From Paratinospora sagittata (Eukaryota > Streptophyta > Magnoliopsida > Ranunculales > Menispermaceae), in NCBI GenBank assembly GCA_035771175.1, contig CM069592.1, positions 38,704,198 to 38,768,197 on the forward strand: 64,000 nucleotides of DNA, written 5' to 3'. Position numbers and translations under genes: made by a program. Under the pieces are notes generated by a model. It was not told the origin of the DNA and did no database searches. It saw only the letters and a program-made list of their open reading frames with translations. This document shows positions 20,501 to 32,055 of this stretch, piece by piece. Position 1 is the stretch's first letter. Each line of letters opens with the position of its first letter.

Positions 20501-23080
20501 AAAAGAAAGTCTTGAAATAAAGGTCCTTAGCAAGATACACAGAGAAATAACTTACAGTATAATTCTTAACAAGTATGGTGGTCTCCAGTCCTAATTGGTA
20601 TTCTCGTTTGTAGTCATAACTGCAAAATCTCAATATCAGATAACAACATTCAATACAGCAAGTTCCAAAAGTAAACTCACAAGAAGTTATTTATCTACCT
20701 GATATAGCACAGCTTTTCTTTAATTTCCCTGACAGTCTCAAAATCTGCTGTCCTATTCATTGCATACCTTCAAAAACAAAGACATATTATGCAATAAAAA
20801 TACAGAAAGTAAGATCAAGCATCTGTTGTGATTAACAACAACACGAAAAAAAAAAAAAAAAGATCAAGCATCCAGACATAAATGAAGGATATGTATTTAC
20901 CCTCTTCTAAGGAGCAAATCTACAAGATAAGATGTTATGTGCCTCCCAGCTATATTCATACGCTTTGTAAGATGTGGAAAAGAGTAGCCATCAACAACGG
21001 GAACCTGAAGAAAAAAAAAATATAGCAGTATTAGCAGCTACAGGCTTGCAGCACAAAGTGCAGAAATGATGTATGGTATTATTTTCTTCCATAATAGAAA
21101 AGCGCCGGTGTAGTTTGTATAGATTTAAACCACAAACTCTTTTTTCACACTATCACATGCACTATTTGTTACCTCCTGGAAGAAATATTAAGGTACCATA
21201 CCCGTGCAACTACTCAAATGAAACATTGACTAAATTAGTTACAAGAATAACTAAAACAAGGTTCTGAAAGGCAAACATGATCATCTGTATAGCCCATAAC
21301 AAATAGAAGAAGATGATTCCCAGAACTTCAAATGAATTTGGCCTCAATGTTGAAAAAAGAGATACATGTTTCTCTCGGCACGTAAAAATGCATTAAGATA
21401 CATGTGAGATATAGATAATATGCATCCCACACTTGCCCAATGACACTATATATTTATATAATTCCATTTTGCTGCCAGAACCACGTCGAAAAAGGATCCC
21501 AATAAAAACCAATTCCTTAGGAGAAAAAAACGATATAAGAAATTCAAGAACATGTGCAGTAAGCAAAACATGACTAGTTTTCCTTCAACCCACATAGTTT
21601 AAAGAGAATCATACCACATGAGTGACACCATCACCAGAGTCAATAACCAGACCAGTCAGCAAACCTGAAAATAATTCGAGCATTAGCAGAACATAATGAA
21701 GATTGGAACCATAGGAATTCTCATGTAAGGGCACGCAATAAGGCACGTTAAGTTATTTTTTGCATGAGTATGAACAAGCATCCACGTAGCAAGAGTGAGA
21801 ATGACATATTTAGAGACTTAACCTTCAAAAATGTTTGTAAGCACCTTGAGCATACAGTGTCAAAACAGCTTGAATTTGAATGAAAACACCGTCAAAATTG
21901 TACTTCTCAAACATGGTCTCAATCTGCAATTTCAAGTTCAAGTGTAAAGATTGACTGCAATATGTCATAAGAATGATGGGTATGCAATAGTTTAAAATAA
22001 CAAATCTACGTAAACAAAATGAGGACAAAATTTCTGAACCTTTGATGAGTAGACCATCATTCTCAGAGTATTATTAGCATTATGTTTGGAAACCAAGAAG
22101 AAGGAAAGCTTTGCAAGGAATTACCAACCATTATTTCACGGTTCTTTGCCGGATTAAGAGGTGGATCTGTGAGCAAAATTTTACTTTCTGTTGGGTCTAT
22201 CTGCTCAAAGACAAGGTGACAAGTAGATCATCAGAATGAAATAATTTCCCATCACAACTTAAACCCAATAATCATAAGTTACAACAAGAACTGGAGATGC
22301 TGAAAACTTGCTTTTAATTCATTGAAAAATGCATGATCCCACACATGGCCCATATCATCCCAATTCTGCACAATACCATTGTTAACAGGGTACGATATAT
22401 CCAGCTGATGGCGCAGGTCAAGACAAGATTGTCCCACAACAATGTCCTGCATAAACAACGCCGGAACTTCATCAATATCAACAGATCAAATTCCAGTTTA
22501 TCGCACTCCCATCTCGACAAAAACCAATCACCAGATGAACAATTTCTGGTCTCAATTCGCAAGTAAGTGCAATAATCATTGTCAAAGAATCTAACCTTCA
22601 ACTCCTGCTCCATGAGCGATTCTTCGTATCGTAGCATTGGCCGCCCCACCACACAAGGGAACACAGAGGTTGGGAAATTCTCTCCAGCAAAACCACACTT
22701 CACATACTGCGCAAAAAAACGTTTGAATTGGCTTTTCTTAATGTAACGAAAATAATTTGAGTATGATTTTCCCCAAATAATGGCATCATCGATTTGTACT
22801 ACTAATTTGAGACGCAACCTCGCAATTACACTGCAGAGATACAAACCAAATCCCTAAAGTTCCAATTTTCTAGTCAATATCTTTTGATTCCTCCGATCTA
22901 AGCTAATCGACGAAGTGTTTTCAGCTGATCGAACCGATGACAACGAAAATCTAAAGCTTTGATTATTTATAAAGTTCGATCTCAAATTGCTAACAGAAAC
23001 ATCAGCAATTGGAGATAAAAAATAAATAAATAAGTTACCCCAGTGCCATTGTCGCAGACGACTACGTTTCTATTATCCAT
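17504..23080 (-). CDS. ARP2: Actin-related protein 2 (ARP2), Arp2/3 complex subunit
   Basis: Fourteen exons: 23080-23039, 22706-22596, 22446-22312, 22200-22129, 21923-21845, 21664-21615, 21004-20901, 20767-20699, 20619-20556, 20473-20405, 19845-19762, 18864-18806, 18184-18118, 17771-17688; a fifteenth, 17584-17504, closes the frame. The sum is exactly 389 aa, the length I recall for Arabidopsis ARP2. Actin-fold signatures include [14 protein letters not shown] at the N-terminus (phosphate loop), [15 protein letters not shown] and [16 protein letters not shown]2 pairs with ARP3 to mimic an actin dimer and start branched filaments; it shapes trichomes and pavement cells. All junctions are GT-AG except the third intron, which begins GCAAGT. 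The gene is intact; its introns hold a 171-bp tandem duplication and a retroposon-like insert. Confidence 0.96.
19051..19230 (+). mobile_element. Retroposon (SINE-like) insertion in an ARP2 intron
   Basis: A GC-richer block starting GTGTGACGGCCAGC lies inside AT-rich intron sequence and ends TTGGATACCC followed by an A-rich tail at about 19217-19227. The composition break and terminal A-tract suggest a SINE. No clean Pol III boxes or target duplication were found, so the call is tentative. Confidence 0.4.
19971..20311. repeat. 171-bp perfect tandem duplication in an ARP2 intron
   Basis: Two adjacent copies, 19971-20141 and 20142-20311, starting TTACATCCTAATCCCC and ending ATAAATAAAAG. I see no differences between them, so the duplication is very recent or is an assembly artefact. 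It lies in the intron between the exons at 20405-20473 and 19762-19845 and should not affect splicing. Confidence 0.95.
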
Positions 23081-23439
23081 CTTCTTCTCTTCGCTTGCCT
23101 CTCGAACAGTAAGCTTTTTTGCGTTGTGAATTATAATGCCATTTTTTTCCTTTTTTCGAAGAGTTTCTGTAACCTTTACGACAAAATAAACCTACGAGTT
23201 TACCAGAGATGCTTTCATTTTAAGATTCAGCTTCTAGTTCTAAGCGTATGGAATAATGCTCGTAAATGGCTAAAATAAATAAGAAATCGAAGCCTAACTG
23301 TAAATTAAAGGTTAAAAATATAATTTTTTACATAAAGATTGTTTTCAATTTTTTCTAAATACGCGTTAGGAAAGTTAAAACAAATATACAAATAAAATTT
23401 CAAATTGATTAACTGAAATCGAAACAAATCGGTTATGTT

Positions 23440-24785
23440 TTGTTCAGTTTAGTTTATATTGATAATTGGAATAAATCAATCACGCTAAACGAAATCGAAC
23501 CTGATTATATTCGGTTTGAGTTAGGTTAAAACATTAAACGGGCCCAAATTGAACTCTCTGACACCTTACTGAGTAGTTAGTTTAGCCAAAGATTAAATAT
23601 AGCTTGTCAATATCTCATTATCCTTTTTCAAAGAAAAAAAAAAATCTCACTATCTCGTTTATACATTTATCAAGGTGAAAACAAAAAAGGTGGATTTGTT
23701 AGATTAATTGTTCTATTATTTTTTAACCGTTTATAAAATGAGTTGAAATTAAAATTTTTAATAGATAAAAAATGTATTATCAGAATTATTATAAAAATAA
23801 CACAGCGTCAATAAAAAATATTGACTTTATAAATATATATATATATATATAAACTAGTCTACAAGCACGGAAATAGAAGGAAGTTGAAAATAGCAAAAAA
23901 AATATTTTTTAAAATAAGTCTTATATATTATCAAATTATTCATAAATGTACTTTTTAAAATATATTTATTTAACGGGTTTATATTAAAAAATAGTAAATA
24001 ATTTAAAAAATTACAAAAATAATAATACGCTGTAATTAAAGAGTTTTGACTTTATAAATAACCCAAATATAAATAATTTTAAACCATGACACTAAAAACT
24101 CATATATTGAATATTAAACTATTTAAGTGCAATTAGATGATCCGGCGCTTTTACATCGATTTGATTATCTGGTGCCACTGCCGTTGCGTATGACGAAAAA
24201 GTATAAGTTTAGGCATAATCAAGCTTATGCAATAACTTAAATTGATTATGTAATAACTTAAATTATATATATATATCATGAAAACACGTTGATAGTTGAT
24301 AGTAAAGCTTTTTTTCTACCTAAAAAGTTTGTCTTTTTCTTGTTTTAATTATATTATTAACTGGGGCAAGACAGTAAGATTGTAACTAACTACATAATTT
24401 GGCTTTTTTTTTTTACTTTTTCGTATTCTACTCTCCTAACTTTCGATTTTTACTCTATTTACCTCATTTATATTTTTAAATAATTTTACCCATTTGACCA
24501 TATTAAAAAAAAGATAAAAATTTATATTATTTTGTAACAATTTATTCTATTTTATTAATATGTAATAAAGATTATCATATATATATATATATATATATAC
24601 TAATTTGTATACACCTGCGTTAACTACTCTTTAGTCTTTCCCATCCATTAGTATTCTATTCGTATTAGTCTTTCCCATCCATTAGTATTCGTATACACGT
24701 GCATTAACTACTCTTTAGTCTTTCTCATCCATTAGTATTCGTATATAAGAATACTCTTTTAAGTATACTTTTATACATATATATA
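23440..24785 (+). repeat. Spacer block D1, duplicated at 30362-31490
   Basis: AT-rich intergenic DNA between the ARP2 start and the inverted GYF pseudogene. It aligns in the same orientation with 30362-31490: both have GAGTTAGGTTAAAACATTAA, GTGAAAACAAAAAAGGT, AAACTAGTCTACAAGCACG and a final run of 34-35 bp units of the type TCTTTCCCATCCATTAG (24617-24742). About 450 bp of D1 (near 24120-24590) has no counterpart in D2. It ends in a TA run that abuts the truncated pseudogene. No gene is seen. Confidence 0.8.
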
Positions 24786-24789
24786 TAGG

Positions 24790-27700
24790 TAGAAGAACAG
24801 GTTTTCATCAAACCTTCATCTCTAGATATTCCGGGTTGAACAGGGTGAATTGAGACACCTTCATATTCAGACGGTGTCCAGGACTGATGACTAGTAAAAT
24901 CATTAAACTCAGGAACAGCAGTTGACACAATACCAGCCATTGAACTGCCTACAACCACATTAGAAGGCTCGAGCTTACAAACAGCATGGCCACAAGAAGC
25001 AGAACAAGCTTGTTTTTGTCAGATGTGGCATGACATCTCCAAGCTCTTGAAAAGGTGTTCCTTCCGGAGCATTGGACAGACACACAAGCAACTCAGTACC
25101 AAAAAAACCTTGATCAAACCATGAAATGATGTCAGCACCAAGGAAAGGTCCCTGGATATCTCCCTGAGGATCTCTATAATATAAACGTAACTCCTCCGGT
25201 GGGGTACTCCTTTCTGATAAATCTGCTTCTGCATGGCTCTCCAAATTTGGCTTACAGCTACTAGGACCCTCCTGGTATGATGATATATCAAATAGAGTAC
25301 CAGAATCATCAGGTAGCTTGGCACTGATGTCTGCGGAGGCAGATAACTGATTTTGAAACTTGGGATTCTTAAATGAGAAAGATTCTTCTGATCGGTTGCT
25401 TGTTTTATGCTCCGCATCAAATAAGCTATTGCCAAGCCCTCTCATCCCACCAATATCACCATCCCAGGTAACTGCTGCAATCAAGCCATCACATTGGGCC
25501 AAAACACTAACCGTGGCCATCTTCTCACCTTCAAAAGATGGCAAAGGCAAATCTGAAGCAAAGCAGCTCTCTTTCAGAAATAGGAATTGGAATTATCAGA
25601 ATTGTTTAACTTTATAAAACAATTAAAATGTGTCAAAAGAATGAAAGGGAACTCCATCCTACCATTTGGCACATTCATTTCTGAAGGATCGGCACCATCA
25701 GCACCAGAATCTTTTTCTAGTACTGCATCTACCATACCATTTGGGATGCATTCTTGAGTTCCTTCAGTGTTAGCAGGAGGGCATATCTCATGTTTGCTCT
25801 CAGTGGTTATCAATTCTCCAATGCCTGGGGATTTGAGGTAAAACATCATATGAAGAACCAAAAGATCTGTGACCAATGTGAGTAAAGGTAATAACTTATC
25901 ATGATTACCTGTCACATTTTCATTGAATCGCGTGCTTTTATCTGTAGATGAGTTATAGAATACTCCACTGCTGGTGATTTTTCCCTTTAGTATATTGTTA
26001 AGAGTAGTCTGAAAATAAGAAGCATGGCATAAGCACAACAAAAGGAAGATAAGAACTGAACGAGGTACTTATGATTGATAATTTTCCCAAAAGAAAGAAA
26101 GAACACTTGGATGGTAACCAGTGACGGAACAATCAACAACAACTATTAGCATCCTAGGCTTTCAGCCAAATATTCCAATAACAAAAGGTGAGGATGAAAC
26201 CAAACAAAAGAAAACATCAGATGTTATGACTTGTGAGGATTCACAAAAAATTGAAAAGGTATGCACCAGACATATTCAAGTGCATTGCAGCCAACATGGA
26301 TGTTGACAGTGAAAGAGTCCTTAAGGCAGAAAGTAAAAGATTTCGAAAAACAAAATATCAGTAAAATTAAAAAAGAAAACCAGAATTAAGATGGAAATTA
26401 GGAGCTCAATTCTGATAGTGAATATGGCATTAAACACCCAAAAACATGTAAAAAAATATATTAATAATGCTTATTTCCAACAACTTAGAATTTGCAACAG
26501 GAATGCTCCTTCACGGTCTCACCATTCTATCTTCAGCATTTTGCTTTTCTTTTTCTTTTTTTCTGTTCGTTTCCATTTTCCCCATGTGCATGATTTGTGG
26601 AGCAAAATAGTAGTCTATGCCCCATTTGATTCATAGGAAGTCTAGGATTATAAACACAATCTAATATGAAATGTCTTAGTTTTCCCGTTCGATATGATTC
26701 ACTAAGAATTAAAAAATCTGATAACCTTTTCCTTTAGTGCTAAAAAGTCACCCAAAGAATGACACAGGTTGGATATATAACCTGGGAAAAACGAAATCGT
26801 TGTGGCACAATCTAATATGAAATGTCTTAGTTTTCCAGTTCGACATGATTCACTAAGAATTAAAAAAATCTGACAACCTTTGGTGCCAAAAAAGCACCCA
26901 AAGAATGACACAGGATGGATAAATAACCTGGGAAAAAACGAACTCGTTGCAGCACCACCATCTTGCCCGAAACACAGCTATGAACAGACCAATCTCATAT
27001 ATAATTTCCAATGTGGTGCACTCAATGACATGATACAACCAATGCGGGTGTCAATTTTTTTATTTCTTTTGGGGAGGGGCGAGGAGAAGGGGGAGGAGAG
27101 AGAGAGTGAGAGAGAGAGAGAGCACAAACTCATAAGGTTGGGAAAAAACAATGTCAAGCTTACCTCCTCTTCCGCTTCAGGAGTAACTAAGGCCAATGGC
27201 TCAAGCAACTTTAATTGTGTTATGGCAGGTACTTCCTCCAGACCATCAGGGATGCTATCAAAAGAATTAAGAAGTCTCTGTTTCCGATAAATATCAAGGA
27301 GTTTTGCTCTAGACAAGCAAAATGCATAAGCAGAAATGCTTGATTTCCTCTCTAAAATTTCACTCTTAGTTACAGAAGCAGCACCAATTGGACCTAACAG
27401 GTGGGGGCCTGCCAAGTGATGTGCTTCCGGTTATGCTTGACCTTCTTCGTCCTGCAGCGAACCCTGCATTTGAACCCTCCAACCGTCCCCTCTCCATTCC
27501 AAACCCTGGTGCAGTTCGATAGACTGATGATGACCCACTTGAATTAACTTCCAATCGATGGCGTGGCCTCCATTTATCTCGAGAATCAATTTCTCTGTCT
27601 AAGGCTGCACGATTGCCACCAACAATGGTTTGTTTGTCTATGTGGGCGTCCTCCTTCTCTGTGTCTATCCTCTTCTCAATCCGAGATTCTTTTTCTTTGT

Positions 27701-28037
27701 CCTCAGGACCCCATCTAGATGACCATTTGTTATCTCGTCGTGCTTCATGTCCAGAGTTATGACTAACAACATCATGTCGCATATCAGAAGAAAGCAAACC
27801 CCGAGCCTCAACAGAGTCTCTACTCAAAACACTGTCAACACGTCGATCTTCTCTTCTGCGATCTCGTCTACCAAGTAAGCCAGTTTCTCTTTCCTCTTCA
27901 CGCCAGCGGCGACTACCTTCATTCTCAGGAGCATTCTTCCACCACTCCTTATCCTGAGATCCACATAAGTGTCGACCCTCTTTCTGTATGGAATTCGTAG
28001 ACTTTCCAGGAGACAATGGATTAAGGGATCGGACATC
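24790..28037 (-). pseudogene. Inverted partial copy of the GYF-domain gene (pseudogene 1)
   Basis: Copy of exons 4 to 7 plus introns of the intact gene at 33044-46104, in opposite orientation and nearly identical. The exon 4 equivalent is 28037-27164 with both splice sites kept; exons 5 and 6 lie near 26008 and 25830-25670; the exon 7 equivalent (near 25568-24830) carries the GYF domain [18 protein letters not shown]. Two one-base insertions break the frame: an extra A after the GRPPPV codons (near 27395) and an extra A in the stretch after MPHLTK (near 25015). Exons 1-3 and 8-11 are absent. It stops in a TA repeat at about 24787, just after the exon 7 donor. It cannot make a full protein but could be transcribed. 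Confidence 0.92.
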
Positions 28038-30345
28038 CTGTCAGACTCATATTTGAGATACAACAATGACAATTAATTCGAAAAAAGGGGCGAAGCATTG
28101 AAGTTTATCACTGTGATCAAAGAAGATGAGACAGAAACAAAGTTCAAAAAGACCAGTTCAATTTTCTAACTTTTCTAACTAGTTTTACATACAGTCAAAA
28201 GAAAGAAGCTTTTTATCAGTAATCAACACAAATGCACTAGGTAAAACAAATATAAGAGCTTTAAAGAGTATAAAACATTGCATATAACAAGAAAAGATGA
28301 GCAAGACAACTTTTCTTAACCCTCAATCCTCGTATCAATATTTGAACATGATTGTAGCCCAAACCATAATCAAATAATCAAAAGAAATAATGCCACACCA
28401 CATAAACAGTCTGGGTCACAAATATGAAGGGTTTTGCCTTCAAGAATACATTGTACAAGCCATTTCTCAATACAGTAATCTTAAAAGTTAGCCAACATGT
28501 TTGATGACTTGACCTTGGAAAAAGGTTTTATTGAGTTGAGTTAGTCAACATATCATGGGTAAATGTTTCCAAACAAGGATCAATTTAATGCAATTAATTT
28601 TGAACTGGCCTTCTTAGACATTTTCAGTTTGCACCATCCCACTCTTACTGGGGTAATTCAAGTTCTTCAAATCACATAGCTAAATAGCTTTGATTGATTA
28701 TTCATTGCATTAAATATGTGATTTGAAGAACAAGAATTACCCCAGTAAGAGTGTGACGGTGCAAACTGAAAATGTCTAAGAAGGCCAGTTCAAAATTAAT
28801 TGCATTAAATTGATCCTTGTTTGGAAACATTTACCAATGATTACGTTGACTCAACTCAACTCAATAAAGCCTTTTTCAAGTCATCAAACATGTTGGCTGG
28901 CCAACTTTTAAGATTTATGTATTGAGAAATGGCTTGTACAACGTATTCTTGAAGGCAAAACCCTTCGTATTTGTGACCCAGACTGTTTATGTGGTGTGGC
29001 ATTATTTCTTTTGTTTGTTTGATTATGGTTTGGGCTACAATCATGTTCAAATATTGATATGAGGGTTGATGGTTAAGAAAAGTTGTCTTGCTCATCTTTT
29101 CTTGTTATATGCAAAGTTTTATACTCTTTAAAGCTCTTATATTTGTTTTACCTAGTGCATTTGTGTTGATTACTGATAAAAAGCTTCTTTCTTTTGACTG
29201 TATGTAAAACTAGTTAGAAAAGTTAGAAAATTGAACTGGTCTTTTTGAACTTTGTTTCTGTCTCATCTTCTTTAATCACAGTGATAAACTTCAATGCTTC
29301 GCCCCTTTTTTCGAATTAATTGTCATTGTTGTATCTCAAATATGAGTCTGACAGGATGTCCGCTCCCTTAATCCATTGCCTCCTGGAAAGTCTACGAATT
29401 CCATACAGAAAGAGGGTCGACACTTATGTGGATCTCAGGATAAGGAGTGGTGGAAGAATGCTCCTGAGAATGAAGGTAGTCGCCGCTGGCGTGAAGAGGA
29501 AAGAGAAACTGGCTTACTTGGTAGACGAGATCGCAGAAGAGAAGATCGACGTGTTGACAGTGTTTTGAGTGGAGACTCTGTTGAGGCTCGGTGTTTGCTT
29601 TCTTCTGATAGGCGGCATGATGTTGTTAGTCATAACTCTGGACATGAAGCACGACGAGATAACAAATGGTCATCTAGATGGGGTCCTGAGGACAAAGAAA
29701 AAGAATCTCGGATTGAGAAGAGGATAGACACAGAGAAGGAGGACGCCCACATAAACAAACAAACCATTGTTGGTGGCAATCGTGCAGTATTAGACAGAGA
29801 AATTGATTCTCGAGATAAATGGAGGCCACGCCATCGATTGGAAGTTAATTCAAGTGGGTCATCATCAGTCTACCGAACTGCACCAGGGTTTGGAATGGAG
29901 AGGGGACGGTTGGAGGGTTCAAATGCAGGGTTCGCTGCAGGACGAAGAAGGTCAAGCATAACCGGAAGCACATCACTTGGCAGGCCCCCCCACCTGTTAG
30001 GTCCAATTGGTGCTGCTTCTGTAACTAAGAGTGAAATTTTAGAGAGGAAATCAAGCATTTCTGCTTATGCATTTTGCTTTTCTAGAGCAAAACTCCTTGA
30101 TATTTATCGGAAACAGAGACTTCTTAATTCTTTTGATAGCATGCCTAATGGTCTGGAGGATGTACCTGCCATAACACAATTAAAGTTGCTTGAGCCATTG
30201 GCCTTAGTTACTCCTGAAGCGGAAGTCCCAACCTTATGAGTTTGTGCTCTCTCTCTGTCTCTCTCTCTCCCTCTCTCTCACTCTCTCTCCTCCCCCTTCT
30301 CCTCGCCCCTCCCCAAAAGAAATAAAAAAATTGACACCCGCATTG
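27035..30345. repeat. Large near-perfect palindrome made of two GYF-gene copies
   Basis: The left arm is about 28677 down to 27035 and the right arm about 28716 up to 30345, with roughly 38 bp of loop between ATCACAT and ATGTGAT. The arms contain exon 4 and part of introns 3 and 4 of the GYF gene, and both end in the CT/GA tract and the GACACCCGCATTGG segment. Differences are scattered single bases and small indels. A transcript through it would fold as a ~1.6 kb hairpin. Confidence 0.9.
29355..30239 (+). pseudogene. Direct partial copy of GYF gene exon 4 (pseudogene 2)
   Basis: Exon 4 equivalent only. The acceptor ACAG before 29355 is intact and the frame stays open for 294 codons from [16 protein letters not shown]. 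It shares with pseudogene 1 an extra A after the GRPP region, an added Ser codon (GSSSVYRT) and GRRRSS in place of GRGRSS, so the two copies descend from one duplicate. Two further C residues here bring the frame back (GRPPHLLGPIG). A deletion at 30226 removes the last codons and the GT donor, so it reads EAEVPTL and stops. No other exons follow: at about 30360 the sequence turns into spacer block D2. Confidence 0.92.
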
Positions 30346-30361
30346 GTTGTGTCATGTCATT

Positions 30362-31490
30362 TAGTTTATGTTGATAATTAAAATAAACTAATCAACCTTT
30401 TGCTGGGTATTCTCCCTCTTTTCCTTTCAAAAAAAAAAATAAACTAATCAACCTAAATGAAGTCGAACCCGAGTTAGGTTAAAACATTAAATCTACCCAA
30501 ATTAAATTCTTCGACACCCTACCGAGTAGTTAGTTTAGTCAAAGATTAAATATAGCTTGTCAATATATCACTATCTTTTTTAAAAAAAAGAAAAATACAT
30601 TTATCTTTACACACACATATATATATATATATATATATTGTAAAAGTGCACGTACGTGATTAATAATTATATTATTAATTATAAAATATAATTAATAATT
30701 ATATTTTATAATTTATATTTATTTTATTTTAATTTTAAAGGTGTGTAAAAAATTGAGTCTCATGATTGTATGTGTCGGTTAAAACAAACATACAAAAAAT
30801 AAAGTGAAAACAAAAAAGGTAAATTTATTAGATTAATTATTCTCAAAATACTTTTTATCCGTTTATAAAATGGATTGAAAATCATAATTTCTAATAGATA
30901 AAAAGTGTATTATCAGAAATATTATAAAAACAGCACAGCGTCGATAAGAAGTATTGACTTTATATGTATATAAACTAGTCTACAAGCACGTAAATAAAAG
31001 GAGGCTGGAAGTTACCGAGCAAAATAAAGAATAAAAGGAAGTTGAAAATAACAAAAAAAAAATTTAAAATAAGTCTTATATATTATTAAATTATTCATAA
31101 ATGTACTTTTTAAAATATATTTATTTAACGGGCTTATATTGTAAAATAGTAAATAATTTATAAATTTACGACAAAAACAACAGGCTATAAATTAAGGAGT
31201 TTTGACTTTATAAATAACGCAAATATAATTAATTTGAAACCATGACACTAAAAACTCATATATTTGAATATTAAACTAGTTTGTATACACCTGGGTTAAC
31301 TACTCTTGAGTCTTTCCCATCCAGTAGTATTCATATTAGCCTTTCCCATCCATTAGTATTCTATTCGTATTAGTCTTTCCCATCCATTAGTATTCTATTC
31401 GTATTAGTCTTTCTCATCCATTAGTATTCGTATATAAGAATACTCTTTTAAGTGTACTTTTATACATATATATCTATATATTTGTGTTTG
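30362..31490 (+). repeat. Spacer block D2, second copy of D1
   Basis: Aligns in direct orientation with 23440-24785, with more divergence than the GYF pseudogene arms show. It includes 34-bp tandem units at 31305-31440 and ends in the same TA-rich junction, which here joins an inverted copy of the GYF 5' flank. It otherwise holds only AT-rich sequence and a (TA)n run near 30616-30639. Confidence 0.8.
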
Positions 31491-31491
31491 T

Positions 31492-31805
31492 CATATAAAG
31501 AGAGCGAGAGTGAGATAGAGTAAGTTGATCGATTGAAAGGAAGACGAAGATATAGAGATGAAGAACAGAAAACTGAGAGTATCGTAAACGTCAGTGAAGA
31601 AGCTAAGAGCGCGTTGGATAATGAGAGGGAGATCTAGAATTGAAAGATTTCTAGGGTTTTTGGAGTTTTGTAGGGTTTTTAAGCTTTCATTAACAGAGAA
31701 GACAGAGACGCGGAGTCGAGGCTTTGGTTTTTGAGAACTTAAAAACCATACTGAAAAACCTTTTATACGAAAATTAAAATATATACAATTTTTTGTGAAT
31801 AATCA
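31492..31805 (-). repeat. Inverted older copy of the GYF gene 5' flank
   Basis: In reverse complement this matches 32650-33020, the promoter and leader of the intact GYF gene, including AATTGAAAGATTTCTAGG and TAGGGTTTTTAAGCTTTCAT. Identity is clearly lower (about 80-85% by eye) than between the exon copies, so this inversion is older. About 850 bp separates the two arms. Confidence 0.8.
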
Positions 31806-31887
31806 AACTAGAACAATTTGTCTTGAGGTTAAAAATATATTAGTATAATCAACCTGGGAGATAAATTTGATGTAACTATTCTAAAGC

Positions 31888-32055
31888 AGGGAATGTTATT
31901 ATGCTTACAATAGTTATAAACTTTAAGTGTAACTACACATGTATAATTATTAAATATTTTATTATATACTTTAAGATGCGCAATACATATTCATTTAATG
32001 ATTGTAAATATATAATTATACTTAAAGTTATATTTTTTATAGTTAGACTAACATT
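31888..32055. mobile_element. Small MITE, related to the one at 6280-6427
   Basis: The left end GAATGTTATTATGCTTACA faces a right end that in reverse complement reads AAATGTTAGTCTAACTATA. The flanks TTCTAAAGC and TTCTAAAAT suggest a ~9-bp target duplication with two changes. Its AT-rich core shares ATAATTA and TTTAAGATG-like runs with the 6.3-kb element. Confidence 0.45.

Noticed and set aside
22314..22844. Minus-strand 176-aa ORF covering ARP2 exons 2 and 3
   Set aside because: It reads through an intron in the wrong frame. The spliced ARP2 frame explains the conserved part.
29355..30239. A functional short GYF-related gene
   Set aside because: It is one internal exon with its acceptor, no start exon, no donor and no GYF domain. 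The open frame is restored only by chance indels.
23440..31490. Pair of LTRs around the GYF pseudogenes
   Set aside because: The D blocks are direct repeats, but they have no TG...CA ends, primer-binding site, polypurine tract or 5-bp duplication, and what lies between is copied host gene DNA.
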